Shown in pieces: positions 1 to 8,130 of a stretch of DNA of 64,000 nt. A program made the translations under genes and the position numbers. Location: positions 4,216,001 to 4,280,000 of the forward strand of contig NZ_CP041185.1 in the NCBI RefSeq assembly GCF_006517255.1, given 5' to 3'. Every line of letters starts with the position of its first letter. Position 1 is the first letter of the stretch. This stretch comes from Janthinobacterium tructae (GTDB lineage: Bacteria; Pseudomonadota; Gammaproteobacteria; Burkholderiales; Burkholderiaceae_D). The notes under the pieces are model-generated. The model did not search any database. It was given only the letters and a program-made list of their open reading frames with translations, and was not told the origin of the DNA.

Positions 1-201
1 GCCTACACGGAGCTGGCGACGGAAGCGGGCGGCGCCAATGCGGGCACGGCCCTGGGCATGGCGAATACGGCCGTCTACGTGGGGCTGTTCCTCACGCCGA
101 TCGCCATCCCGCACCTGCTGGCGGCCAGCAACTGGCCCGTCGTGTGGTGGCTGGCGGGGCTGGTGGCGCTGCTGACCTGGCCGCTGTTTCCGAAAGACTA
201 G
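1..201 (+). CDS. MFS transporter, C-terminal fragment (cut by window start)
   Basis: The frame is open from base 1 and ends with TAG at 199-201, giving the last 66 residues of a membrane protein. Two hydrophobic segments are visible, one around GLFLTPIAIPHLL and one around WWLAGLVALLTW, followed by a short charged tail. A Gly/Ala-rich stretch (GGANAGTALGMANTA) before the first segment resembles late transmembrane helices of major facilitator superfamily permeases. Substrate cannot be judged from this end. The gene converges on the next one, and the two stop codons overlap by 4 bp. Confidence 0.6.
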   Translation, partial: AYTELATEAGGANAGTALGMANTAVYVGLFLTPIAIPHLLAASNWPVVWWLAGLVALLTWPLFPKD

Positions 202-857
202 GGCAGCACCCTGATCCGATACACGCAGCGCATGGCGTTCGCCAGCACATGCTGCTCGCGCACGATGCTGGCGCCCGGCCCCACCACTTCCTGGAACAGC
301 TGCAATTCGGAGCGGCAAAAGCCCTGGCAAGTGCGCGCGGCGGCGCAGATGGGGCAATGGTCTTCGATCAGCAGCCAGTCCTTGCCGTCCGCTTCCACGC
401 GGGCCATATAACCCTCCTCATCGCGCACGGCGGCCAGCTGCTGCAGCCGCGTGGGCAAGTCCGGCGCCGAGCATGCCAAGGCATATGCGCCGCGGCTTTC
501 CTCTTCCCGCTGCGTGATGAGTTTATCCAGCCCCGCCTCGCCGAACAGCTGGCGCACCGAGCCGATCAGCTTGATCGTCAGCTGCGCATGCGTGTCGGGA
601 AAGCGCGCATTGCCCGCTTCCGTCAAGACCCAGTTCTGGCGCGGCCGCCCGGCGCCCGCCTGCGCTTCCTGGCGTCCTTCGATCAGACCCGCCGCCACCA
701 GCTTTTGCACTTGCTGGCGCGCCGCCTCGCCCGTCATGTCCAGGGTCTTGGCCAGGGTCGCCGTGGAGACGGGTCCCTTGGTCTTGATGAAATACAGGAT
801 GCGCTCCGTGGTTTGCGGCGCTTCGCTATTATCCAAACGTTTACTTGTGTAATTCAT
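198..857 (-). CDS. Winged-helix regulator with C-terminal cysteine motif (COG2345/SufR-like)
   Basis: Predicted transcriptional regulator of 219 aa. The N-terminal 80 residues form an ArsR/MarR-type winged helix (ILYFIKTKGPVSTATLAKTL, then a recognition-helix region GEAARQQVQKLVAAGLI). The C-terminal half carries C-X2-C-X5-C-X3-C (about residues 168-181, CPIC..TC..FC) and a further Cys near 211. That pattern is typical of the COG2345 family, where related SufR proteins bind an iron-sulfur cluster, so a redox or metal-sensing role is inferred. An in-frame TTG lies 9 bp upstream at 866; I prefer the ATG at 857. It is transcribed divergently from the DUF2165/efflux operon and could control it, but nothing in the sequence proves this. 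Confidence 0.75.
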   Translation of the reverse strand: MNYTSKRLDNSEAPQTTERILYFIKTKGPVSTATLAKTLDMTGEAARQQVQKLVAAGLIEGRQEAQAGAGRPRQNWVLTEAGNARFPDTHAQLTIKLIGSVRQLFGEAGLDKLITQREEESRGAYALACSAPDLPTRLQQLAAVRDEEGYMARVEADGKDWLLIEDHCPICAAARTCQGFCRSELQLFQEVVGPGASIVREQHVLANAMRCVYRIRVLP

Positions 858-980
858 TTCGCTCAACTATCATGGGGCCAGTTAACCAACTAATTGCTTG
901 CATAATAGGCCGGTAGCTCCCCGCTGTCGAGGAGTTTCCACGTCCGCTTGCCGGCAAGACACTCTTTGGACGGGAATCCC

Positions 981-1463
981 ATGCAGCTGCAACACTCGAT
1001 CTGGCTGTTTCACGCCATCCTCGCTACCGGCCTGGCCATCTGGCTAAGCCTGGCCGCCATCAACAACTTGCACGCCTTCCACGGCGCCGTCTGGGCCATC
1101 GGCAACACCATGCGCATGGACCCGCTGCGCCAGGACCCGACCATCCAGACGCCGCTGCTGCGCCGCGCCCTCACCTCACTGACCCTGCACCGGCTATCGC
1201 TGGGCGTGGTGCTGGCGCTGCAACTTGCCGCCGCCAGCGCCGCCTGGACGGGCGTGACGCTGTTTCTCGGCGGCGGCCTGCCCGCTGGCTTGCCTTGGCT
1301 GAACCTGGCCCTGTGCGCCATGGCCGCCTTTTTGCTGCTGATGCACCTGGGCGGCCTGTGGTTCGGCTACTGGATCGCGCAGGAAGGCTTGCAGACGACG
1401 CACCTGGTGCTGCTGCTGTGGACCCTGGGTTTGTTCTTCCTCTTCAACGCGCAGCGGACCTGA
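981..1463 (+). CDS. DUF2165-like small integral membrane protein
   Basis: 160 aa with four strongly hydrophobic segments (about residues 8-28, 70-95, 105-125 and 138-155), so an inner-membrane protein. Features shared with DUF2165 are the Asn-Asn pair after helix 1 (AAINNLHAF), the NTMRMDP segment, and an aromatic motif WFGYWIAQEG before the last helix. The ATG at 981 follows GGGA; an upstream TTG at 948 is in frame but less likely. It lies 56 bp ahead of the RND efflux genes and probably starts that operon. In Pseudomonas mexGHI-opmD a small membrane protein, MexG, holds the same position, but MexG belongs to another family. Function unknown. Confidence 0.6.
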   Translation: MQLQHSIWLFHAILATGLAIWLSLAAINNLHAFHGAVWAIGNTMRMDPLRQDPTIQTPLLRRALTSLTLHRLSLGVVLALQLAAASAAWTGVTLFLGGGLPAGLPWLNLALCAMAAFLLLMHLGGLWFGYWIAQEGLQTTHLVLLLWTLGLFFLFNAQRT

Positions 1464-1519
1464 TCAGCCTCCGCTGCGCCTCTTCTTTGTCTTTTTGTAC
1501 TGCCGTAAAGGACTACATC

Positions 1520-2629
1520 ATGAATACGAAACTCGTCGGCGCTTCCGCGCTGGCCATCGCCCTGGCCGTCGCGGGCGCCGCGCTGTACCCGCGCGCTGCT
1601 TCCCAAGCCGCTACGCATGCGGCCGATGCCGCCACCCCGGCCACCAAGGTGGCGCTGGTGCCCGTCGTGCTGGGCACGCAGGAACGCTACTTCGCTGGCG
1701 TGGGCGAGCTGGAAGCGGCGTGCCAGGTGCAGGTGGCGGCCGAAACGGGCGGACGCATCACGCAGATCCGCTTCGAATCGGGCCAGCAGGTGGCAGCTGG
1801 CGCCGTGCTGGTACAGCTGAATGACGCCCAAGAACAGGCAATGCTGCTGCGCCAGCGCGCGCAACTGAAAAACGCGGAAAGCAGCCATGCCCGCACGGTG
1901 CAGATGGTGAAGGAAAAGGCGGCCACGCAGGAGCAGCTCGACAGCGCCCTGGCCGCGCGCGACGCGGCCCTGGGCGACGTGCGCCAGACGGAGGCGCTGA
2001 TCGCGCAAAAAACCATCCGCGCGCCATTCGCGGGGCAGCTGGGCATCCGCAAGGTGCACGCGGGCCAGTACCTGAACGCGGCCGATACGGTAGCCAGCCT
2101 GATCGATACGAAGTCGCTGCTGGTGAACTTCGCCCTCGATGAACAGAGCAGCGCGAAACTGGCGCCGGGCCAGGCCGTGCAAGTGCTGGTGGACGCCTAT
2201 CCCGGCGACGTTTTTACGGCGAAGATCAACGCCATCGACCCGCTGATCGCCCGTTCGCGCATGGTGCAGGTGCAGGCGGCGCTGACCAATCCGCGCGGCG
2301 CCCTGAAGGCGGGTATGTACGCCAACGTGCGCGTGGCCCGTGAAGCGGGCCATCAGCTGACGGTGCCGGAAACGGCGGTGACCTACAGCGCGTATGGCGA
2401 CACGGTGTTTGTGGCGCAGCAAGAGGGAAAACAGCCGCTTACCGTCAAGCGCGTGGGCGTCAAACTGGGCGAGCGGGCAGGGGGCCGCGTGGCCATTCTG
2501 GACGGCTTGCGCGAAGGGCAGCGCGTGGTCGCTTCGGGCCAGCTGAAATTGGCCGACGGCATGGCCGTGCAAGCCGTGGCCAACACCCTGGACGAGGCCA
2601 AGCGCGCCGCGCCCAAGGCCGGTTCGTAA
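1520..2629 (+). CDS. RND efflux periplasmic adaptor (HlyD/MexH-like)
   Basis: Membrane-fusion protein of 369 aa linking an inner-membrane RND pump to an outer-membrane channel. The start at 1520 is preceded by AAAGGA. An N-terminal hydrophobic stretch (about 5-25) acts as signal or anchor. A lipoyl half-motif (GGRITQIRFESGQQVAAGAVLVQL), an alpha-hairpin rich in Gln and Ala, the second lipoyl half (TIRAPFAGQLGIRKVHAGQYL), the beta-barrel and the membrane-proximal domain follow in normal order. The stop lies 15 bp before the pump gene, so the two are co-transcribed. Overall similarity is closest to MexH-type adaptors, judged from the partner pump. Confidence 0.9.
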   Translation: MNTKLVGASALAIALAVAGAALYPRAASQAATHAADAATPATKVALVPVVLGTQERYFAGVGELEAACQVQVAAETGGRITQIRFESGQQVAAGAVLVQLNDAQEQAMLLRQRAQLKNAESSHARTVQMVKEKAATQEQLDSALAARDAALGDVRQTEALIAQKTIRAPFAGQLGIRKVHAGQYLNAADTVASLIDTKSLLVNFALDEQSSAKLAPGQAVQVLVDAYPGDVFTAKINAIDPLIARSRMVQVQAALTNPRGALKAGMYANVRVAREAGHQLTVPETAVTYSAYGDTVFVAQQEGKQPLTVKRVGVKLGERAGGRVAILDGLREGQRVVASGQLKLADGMAVQAVANTLDEAKRAAPKAGS

Positions 2630-2644
2630 GGGAAGGCCATCACC

Positions 2645-5600
2645 ATGACATTTACCGATTTATTCGTACGCCGCCCCGTGCTGGCGCTGGTGATCAGCAC
2701 CTTGATTCTGATGCTGGGCGTGATCGCCATCAAGCAGCTGCCGATCCGCCAATACCCGATGCTCGAATCGTCCACCATCACCGTCACCACCAACTATCCG
2801 GGCGCCTCGGCGGAACTGATGCAGGGTTTTGTCACGCAGCCGATTGCGCAAGCCGTATCGTCGGTGGAAGGCATCGACTACCTGACCTCGTCCTCGGTGC
2901 AGGGCAGCAGCACGGTCACCGTGCGCATGGAACTGAACCGCGATTCCACGCAGGCCTTGACGGAAGTCATGGCCAAGGTCAACCAGGTGCGCTACAAGCT
3001 GCCCGAAGGCGCTTTTGACCCCGTCATCGAGCGCTCGGCCGGCGACTCGTCGGCCGTCGCCTATGTCGGCTTTGCCAGCGAGAGCGTCCCGGCGCCAGCG
3101 CTGACCGATTACTTGGCGCGCGTGGTGCAGCCGATGTTCGCCACCATCGACGGCGTGGCCAAAGTCGACGTATATGGAGGCCAGCAGCTGGCCATGCGTC
3201 TGTGGATCGACCCGGAAAAATTGGCGGCGCGCGGCCTGACTGCCGCCGACGTGGCCGACGCCGTGCGGCGCAATAACTACCAGGCGGCGCCCGGCAAAAT
3301 CAAAGGACAATTCGTCGTCTCGAACATCAGCGTCAATACGGATCTGACCAGCGTGGCGGAGTTCCGCGACATGGTCATCACCAAGGGCGGCGATGCAAAA
3401 GACAGCGCCGCACTCGTGCGTTTGAAGGACGTGGGCACGGTGGAACTGGGCGCGGCCGCCACGGAAACGAGCGGCATCATGGACGGCGTGCCGGCCGTGT
3501 ATCTGGGCCTGTCACCCACGCCGGGCGGCAACCCGCTGGTGATCGTCGACGGCATCAAGAAACTGCTGCCCGAGATCCAGAAAACCCTGCCGCCGGGCGT
3601 AAAAGTCGAGCTGGCGTTCGAGACGGCGCGCTTCATCCAGTCGTCCATCGACGAGGTGGCGCACACCCTGCTCGAAGCATTGCTGATCGTCGTCATCGTC
3701 ATCTATTTGTGCATGGGTTCCTTGCGCTCCGTGCTGATTCCCGTCGTGACGATCCCCTTGTCGATGCTGGGTGCGGCGGCGTTGATGCTGGCCTTCGGCT
3801 TCAGCATCAATCTACTGACCTTGCTGGCGATGGTGCTGGCCGTGGGTCTGGTGGTCGATGACGCCATCGTCGTGGTGGAAAACGTGCACCGGCATATCGA
3901 GGAAGGCAAGACGCCCGTGGCGGCCGCGCTGGTGGGCGCGCGCGAAGTGGCCGGGCCCGTGATCGCCATGACGATCACGCTGGCGGCCGTGTATGCGCCG
4001 ATCGGCATGATGGGGGGACTCACGGGCGCGCTGTTCAAGGAATTCGCGCTGACCCTGGCCGGCGCCGTGGTGGTGTCGGGCGTGGTGGCGCTGACCTTGT
4101 CTCCCGTGATGAGCTCTCTGCTGCTGCAGCCGAAACAATCGGAAGGGCGCATGGCGCGCGCCGCCGAGCACTTCTTCGAAGGCCTCACCAGCCGCTATGC
4201 GCGCCTGCTGGACCGCTCCCTGCACCACCGCTGGCTGAGCGCCGGTTTCGCCGCGCTGGTGATGGTGAGTTTGCCGTTTTTGTACCTGCTGCCGCAGCGC
4301 GAACTGGCGCCGGCGGAAGACCAGGCCAGCGTGCTGACGGCGATCAAGGCGCCGCAGCATGCCAACCTCGATTACGTCGAGCGTTTTTCGTACAAGCTCG
4401 ATACCATCTACAAAAATATCCCCGAAACGGCGTCGCGCTGGATCATCAACGGCGGCGAAGGCCCGGCGTCCAGCATCGGCGGCATCAACCTCACGCCGTG
4501 GGCCGAACGCTCGCGCAATGCGGCTGTCATCCAGGCCGAACTGCAGCATGCCGTGGGCGACGTGGAAGGCACCAGCATCTTCGCCTTCCAGCTGGCGCCC
4601 TTGCCCGGATCGAGCGGCGGCTTGCCCGTGCAGATGGTGCTGCGCAGCGCGCAGGATTACGCCACCCTGTTCCGCACCATGGAAGACGTCAAGCAGCGCG
4701 CGCGCGCAAGCGGCCTGTTCGCCGTCGTCGACAGCGACCTCGATTACAACAACCCCGTGGTGAAAGTGCGCGTCGACCGCTCCAAGGCCAACAGCCTGGG
4801 CATCCGCATGCAGGACATCGGAGAATCGCTGGCCGTGCTGGTGGGCGAGAATTATTTGAACCGCTTCGGCATGGATGGCCGCGCCTATGACGTCATCGCA
4901 CAAAGCCCGCGCGAACAGCGGCTCACGGCGCAAGCCCTGACGCAGCAGTACGTGCGCGCCGACGATGGCAGCCTGCTGCCCCTGTCCGCCGTGGTCTCGG
5001 TGAGCGAACAAATCGAGCCGAACATGCTGACGCAATTCAACCAGCAAAATGCGGCTACCTTCCAGGGCGTGCCGGCGCCGGGAGTGACCCTGGGCGACGC
5101 CGTGACCTTCCTCGATGGCGTGGCAAAAACGCTGCCACCGGGCTTCAGCTACGACTGGCAATCGGATGCGCGCCAGTTCGCCACGGAAGGCAATGCGCTG
5201 CTGCTGGCCTTCCTGGCGGCCGTCGTCGTGATTTATCTCGTGCTGGCGGCCCAGTACGAAAGCCTGACGGACCCACTGATCATCCTGATCACGGTGCCCC
5301 TGTCGATTTGCGGCGCGCTGATCCCGCTGGCGCTGGGCTACGCCACCGTCAACATCTACACGCAGATCGGCCTGGTGACCCTGATCGGTTTGATCAGCAA
5401 GCACGGCATTTTGATGGTGGAGTTTGCCAACGAATTGCAGGTGCATGAAGGGCTGGACCGCCTCAGCGCCATCCGCAAGGCGGCGCAGATCCGCTTGCGC
5501 CCCATCTTGATGACGACGGCGGCCATGGTGGTGGGCCTGGTGCCGCTGCTGTTCGCTTCCGGCGCGGGCGCCAACAGCCGCTTCGGCCTGGGCGTGGTGA

Positions 5601-5743
5601 TCGTCTCGGGCATGTTGATCGGCACCTTCTTCACGCTGTTCGTGCTGCCCACCGTGTACACCTTTCTGGCCCGGCGCCATACGGCCGACCATGCCACGCC
5701 ACGCGCCCGCGAGCTGTCGCATGCGCTGAAGGAATCCCTATGA
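2645..5743 (+). CDS. RND multidrug efflux pump, inner-membrane transporter (MexI-like)
   Basis: Proton-driven drug exporter of 1032 aa, the usual length for the HAE1 RND family. It opens with FTDLFVRRPVLALVISTLIL, shows the PIRQYPMLESSTITVTTNYPGAS porter-domain start, and has the helix-4 motif GLVVDDAIVVVENVHRH carrying the proton-relay Asp pair. The second half repeats the architecture (AAQYESLTDPLIILITVPLS and GLISKHGILMVEFANEL). By recall the sequence is much closer to Pseudomonas MexI than to AcrB or MexB, which suggests small or aromatic signals as possible substrates. The gene overlaps the outer-membrane channel gene at ATGA, so translation is coupled. Confidence 0.93.
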   Translation: MTFTDLFVRRPVLALVISTLILMLGVIAIKQLPIRQYPMLESSTITVTTNYPGASAELMQGFVTQPIAQAVSSVEGIDYLTSSSVQGSSTVTVRMELNRDSTQALTEVMAKVNQVRYKLPEGAFDPVIERSAGDSSAVAYVGFASESVPAPALTDYLARVVQPMFATIDGVAKVDVYGGQQLAMRLWIDPEKLAARGLTAADVADAVRRNNYQAAPGKIKGQFVVSNISVNTDLTSVAEFRDMVITKGGDAKDSAALVRLKDVGTVELGAAATETSGIMDGVPAVYLGLSPTPGGNPLVIVDGIKKLLPEIQKTLPPGVKVELAFETARFIQSSIDEVAHTLLEALLIVVIVIYLCMGSLRSVLIPVVTIPLSMLGAAALMLAFGFSINLLTLLAMVLAVGLVVDDAIVVVENVHRHIEEGKTPVAAALVGAREVAGPVIAMTITLAAVYAPIGMMGGLTGALFKEFALTLAGAVVVSGVVALTLSPVMSSLLLQPKQSEGRMARAAEHFFEGLTSRYARLLDRSLHHRWLSAGFAALVMVSLPFLYLLPQRELAPAEDQASVLTAIKAPQHANLDYVERFSYKLDTIYKNIPETASRWIINGGEGPASSIGGINLTPWAERSRNAAVIQAELQHAVGDVEGTSIFAFQLAPLPGSSGGLPVQMVLRSAQDYATLFRTMEDVKQRARASGLFAVVDSDLDYNNPVVKVRVDRSKANSLGIRMQDIGESLAVLVGENYLNRFGMDGRAYDVIAQSPREQRLTAQALTQQYVRADDGSLLPLSAVVSVSEQIEPNMLTQFNQQNAATFQGVPAPGVTLGDAVTFLDGVAKTLPPGFSYDWQSDARQFATEGNALLLAFLAAVVVIYLVLAAQYESLTDPLIILITVPLSICGALIPLALGYATVNIYTQIGLVTLIGLISKHGILMVEFANELQVHEGLDRLSAIRKAAQIRLRPILMTTAAMVVGLVPLLFASGAGANSRFGLGVVIVSGMLIGTFFTLFVLPTVYTFLARRHTADHATPRARELSHALKESL

Positions 5744-7128
5744 AAAATTACCGCTATCTTGTTTCCCTTTTGTCCGTGCTGGCCGGCTGCGCCGTCGGTC
5801 CCGCCTATGTCACGCCGGGCACGCCCGACGTCCACCTGGCCAGTCCGCAGCAAGCGCAATTCGCGCCAGGTCAAACGGCGACCAGTGACGCCCCCTGGTG
5901 GACGTACTTCGACGATGCGCGCCTGTCGCAACTGATCGCCAGCGCACTCGAACACAACCTCGATATCGCGCAGGCGCAGGCCAACCTGCTGGCCGCGCGC
6001 GCCATCTTCGACGAGCGCCGCCTCGATGAACTGCCTGCCGTCACCAGCCAGGCGGGATGGCAACGCAGCGTGCAGCAAAACACAGCCGATAGCCGCGCCG
6101 CCAGCACGAATACGCGTGCGGGTTTCGATGCGCAATGGGAGATCGACCTGTTCGGCCGCCTGGCGCATATCACCCGCTCGGCCCAGGCGCGCGCCGAGGC
6201 GGCGCAGGCGGACTTGCGGCAAGTGCAGCTGACGATTGCCGCCGAGGTGGCGCGCAATTACTACGAGGCGCTCGGCTACCAGCAAAACCTGGCGCTGACG
6301 CAGGCGCAGGTGCAAAGCTGGCGCGATACGGTGGCCCTGACCGACGCACGCATCCGCGCCGGCAGCGGCTTGCCGGAAGAGCGCCACAACGCGCTGGCCA
6401 ACCTGACGCGCAGCGAGGCGGCCATTCCCCGCTTGCAGGCGCTCTTGCGGCAGGCGCAGTACCGGCTCGATGTGCTGAGCGGCCAAGCGCCAGGCGCCAT
6501 TGCGCTGGCCACCACGCCGCGGCAGCAGGCGCCGCTGGCGGGCCAGCTGCCGCTGGGCGACGTCAACCAGCTGATCAAGCAGCGGCCCGACGTGGTGCGC
6601 GCCGAACGCCTGCTGGCCGCCTCCAGCGAAGATGTGGGCGCCGCCACGGCGGACCTGTATCCGCGCCTGAGCCTCGGCGGTTTCCTGGGCTTCTTTGCGC
6701 TGCGCGGCAGCGGCGTATTCGACGGCGGCGCGCGCGCCTTCGAGGTGGCGCCTACCGTCAGCTATCCTGCCTTCCGCCTGGGCAACGTGCGGGCACGCTT
6801 GCGCGGTAGGCAAGCCGAGGCGCACGGCGCGCTGGCGCGCTTTGCGCAGGCCCTGTTAATCGCGCAGGAAGACGTGGAAAACGCCGTCACGCAGCTGGCG
6901 GAAAACCAGACGCGTTTAGCCTCCTTGTTGCAGTCGGCGCGCCACGGCAATGCGGCCCTCGGCATCGCCAGCACGCGTTATCAGGGAGGTGCCGGCAGCT
7001 ACCAGGCGGTGCTGGAAAACCAGCGCGCCTTGTTCGATATCCGGCGCGAAGCGCTGCTGGCGGAAACGGCGTCCTACATCGATGCGATTGCCCTGTACAA
7101 GGCACTGGGATGGGGGCAAACTATGTAG
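5740..7128 (+). CDS. Outer-membrane efflux channel lipoprotein (NodT/OprM family)
   Basis: Third part of the tripartite pump, 462 aa. The N terminus is a lipoprotein signal with lipobox LAGC at about residue 17, then the family-typical GPAYVTP. Two TolC-like repeats are visible, each with the long Ala/Gln-rich helices of the periplasmic barrel (NLDIAQAQANLLAARA and later SEDVGAATADLYPRLSLGG). It trimerises to form the exit duct for the MexI-like pump. Its ATG overlaps the pump stop codon. This organisation (DUF2165-adaptor-pump-channel) supports a single operon. Confidence 0.92.
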   Translation: MKNYRYLVSLLSVLAGCAVGPAYVTPGTPDVHLASPQQAQFAPGQTATSDAPWWTYFDDARLSQLIASALEHNLDIAQAQANLLAARAIFDERRLDELPAVTSQAGWQRSVQQNTADSRAASTNTRAGFDAQWEIDLFGRLAHITRSAQARAEAAQADLRQVQLTIAAEVARNYYEALGYQQNLALTQAQVQSWRDTVALTDARIRAGSGLPEERHNALANLTRSEAAIPRLQALLRQAQYRLDVLSGQAPGAIALATTPRQQAPLAGQLPLGDVNQLIKQRPDVVRAERLLAASSEDVGAATADLYPRLSLGGFLGFFALRGSGVFDGGARAFEVAPTVSYPAFRLGNVRARLRGRQAEAHGALARFAQALLIAQEDVENAVTQLAENQTRLASLLQSARHGNAALGIASTRYQGGAGSYQAVLENQRALFDIRREALLAETASYIDAIALYKALGWGQTM

Positions 7129-7154
7129 CATTTTTTTGCTCACGAGGAGATGCG

Positions 7155-7730
7155 ATGTTCACGCAAGGCAGCTGGCTCAATCCACCGGAAAACTGGTCCG
7201 CCGAAGGCGCGCAATTGCGCGTGACGACGGATGAAAAAACCGATTTCTGGCGCAAGACCTCGTATGGTTTTATCCGCGACAGCGGCCACTTTTTCGGAGA
7301 GGAAATCGCCGGCGATTTCACGGCGCAGCTGCACGTGGCGGCGCAGTATTCCGCGCTGTATGACCAGGCCGGCATGATGGTGCGCGTCGACGCACAAAAC
7401 TGGATCAAATGCGGTGTCGAATTTTCCGATGGCCAGCTGTTATTGAGCAGCGTATTGACCCTGGACAAATCGGATTGGGCCGTCAGCACCGCCCCCGCCA
7501 TGCCGGACGGTTTCTGGCTGCGCGTGACGGTGGCGCAAGGCGTGATACGGGTGCAGTACTCGACCGATGGCCAGCGCTGGCCGCTGCTGCGCCTGGCGCC
7601 GTTTCCCGCGGCATCGCGCTACCTGGTCGGCCCCATGTGCTGCACGCCGGAACGTGGTGGCCTGGAAGTGGTTTTCTCGCAGTTTTCCATCGCGCCGGCG
7701 CAGCAAAAAGACTTGCATGATTTGAGTTAA
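7155..7730 (+). CDS. DUF1349 beta-sandwich protein
   Basis: 191 aa, no signal peptide, rich in Trp and aromatic residues. The layout matches DUF1349 proteins (yeast regulator-of-enolase-like, concanavalin fold): FWRKTSYGFIRDSGHFFG near the N terminus, DQAGMMVRVDAQNWIKCGVEF in the middle, and a closing strand GPMCCTPERGGLEVVFSQF. The start at 7155 has a strong GAGGAGA site. It lies 26 bp after the efflux channel gene, so it may be read from the same transcript, though no functional link is known. Likely cytosolic; the ligand is unknown. Confidence 0.8.
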   Translation: MFTQGSWLNPPENWSAEGAQLRVTTDEKTDFWRKTSYGFIRDSGHFFGEEIAGDFTAQLHVAAQYSALYDQAGMMVRVDAQNWIKCGVEFSDGQLLLSSVLTLDKSDWAVSTAPAMPDGFWLRVTVAQGVIRVQYSTDGQRWPLLRLAPFPAASRYLVGPMCCTPERGGLEVVFSQFSIAPAQQKDLHDLS

Positions 7731-7731
7731 A

Positions 7732-8130
7732 TTAAACCACCCACGTTTCGTGCAGATGGCGCCACAGCAGGGCGCCAGTGGGTGTTTTGTCATACACGAC
7801 GGTCGACAGGCGCTCGGTGTGTTCTCCACCCGGCAGCGACTGGCATTCGCGGTAGGACACGGTGGCGCCGGCCGCGCTTTCCTGGATTAAAACGAGGTCG
7901 GAAAGTCGCATCTGCAAACCCGGACGGCTACCGCCAGCGGCGCGGAAAAACGCCGTCAATCCGGCGTGATCGAGCTGCTTGCCACCGGGTGCCACCATCG
8001 TGAAAGCGGGTGAAAAATGCGCCAGCAATTGGGCGCAATATTCTGGTGTCGCCGCCTCGCCGGAAAGCCAGTCGCGGATCAGCGCGTGCGTGGATAAAAC
8101 TTCGTCAAAACAGGGGTTCGTTGCGTTCAT
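7732..8130 (-). CDS. SnoaL/DUF4440-like (NTF2-fold) protein
   Basis: 132 aa soluble protein. Its pattern fits an NTF2-like cone-fold protein: a helical N terminus (ALIRDWLSGEAATPEYCAQLLAHFSPAFTMV), a Leu/Gly turn, then alternating strands ending in LLWRHLHETWV, where a Trp-containing last strand is common in the family. Such proteins may be enzymes or ligand binders, and the active site is not assignable here. The start codon overlaps the stop of the DHA2 exporter at ATGA, so the two are co-translated. Confidence 0.6.
   Translation of the reverse strand: MNATNPCFDEVLSTHALIRDWLSGEAATPEYCAQLLAHFSPAFTMVAPGGKQLDHAGLTAFFRAAGGSRPGLQMRLSDLVLIQESAAGATVSYRECQSLPGGEHTERLSTVVYDKTPTGALLWRHLHETWVV

Noticed and set aside
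981..1463. MexG orthologue
   Set aside because: Position matches mexG, but the sequence follows the DUF2165 pattern, not the DoxX-like MexG family.
3812..5722. Long minus-strand open frame opposite the RND pump
   Set aside because: His/Arg/Gln-rich composition and no domain; an antisense shadow of the pump gene. The same holds for long antisense frames opposite putA, mnmG, mscS, glmS, glmU and others.
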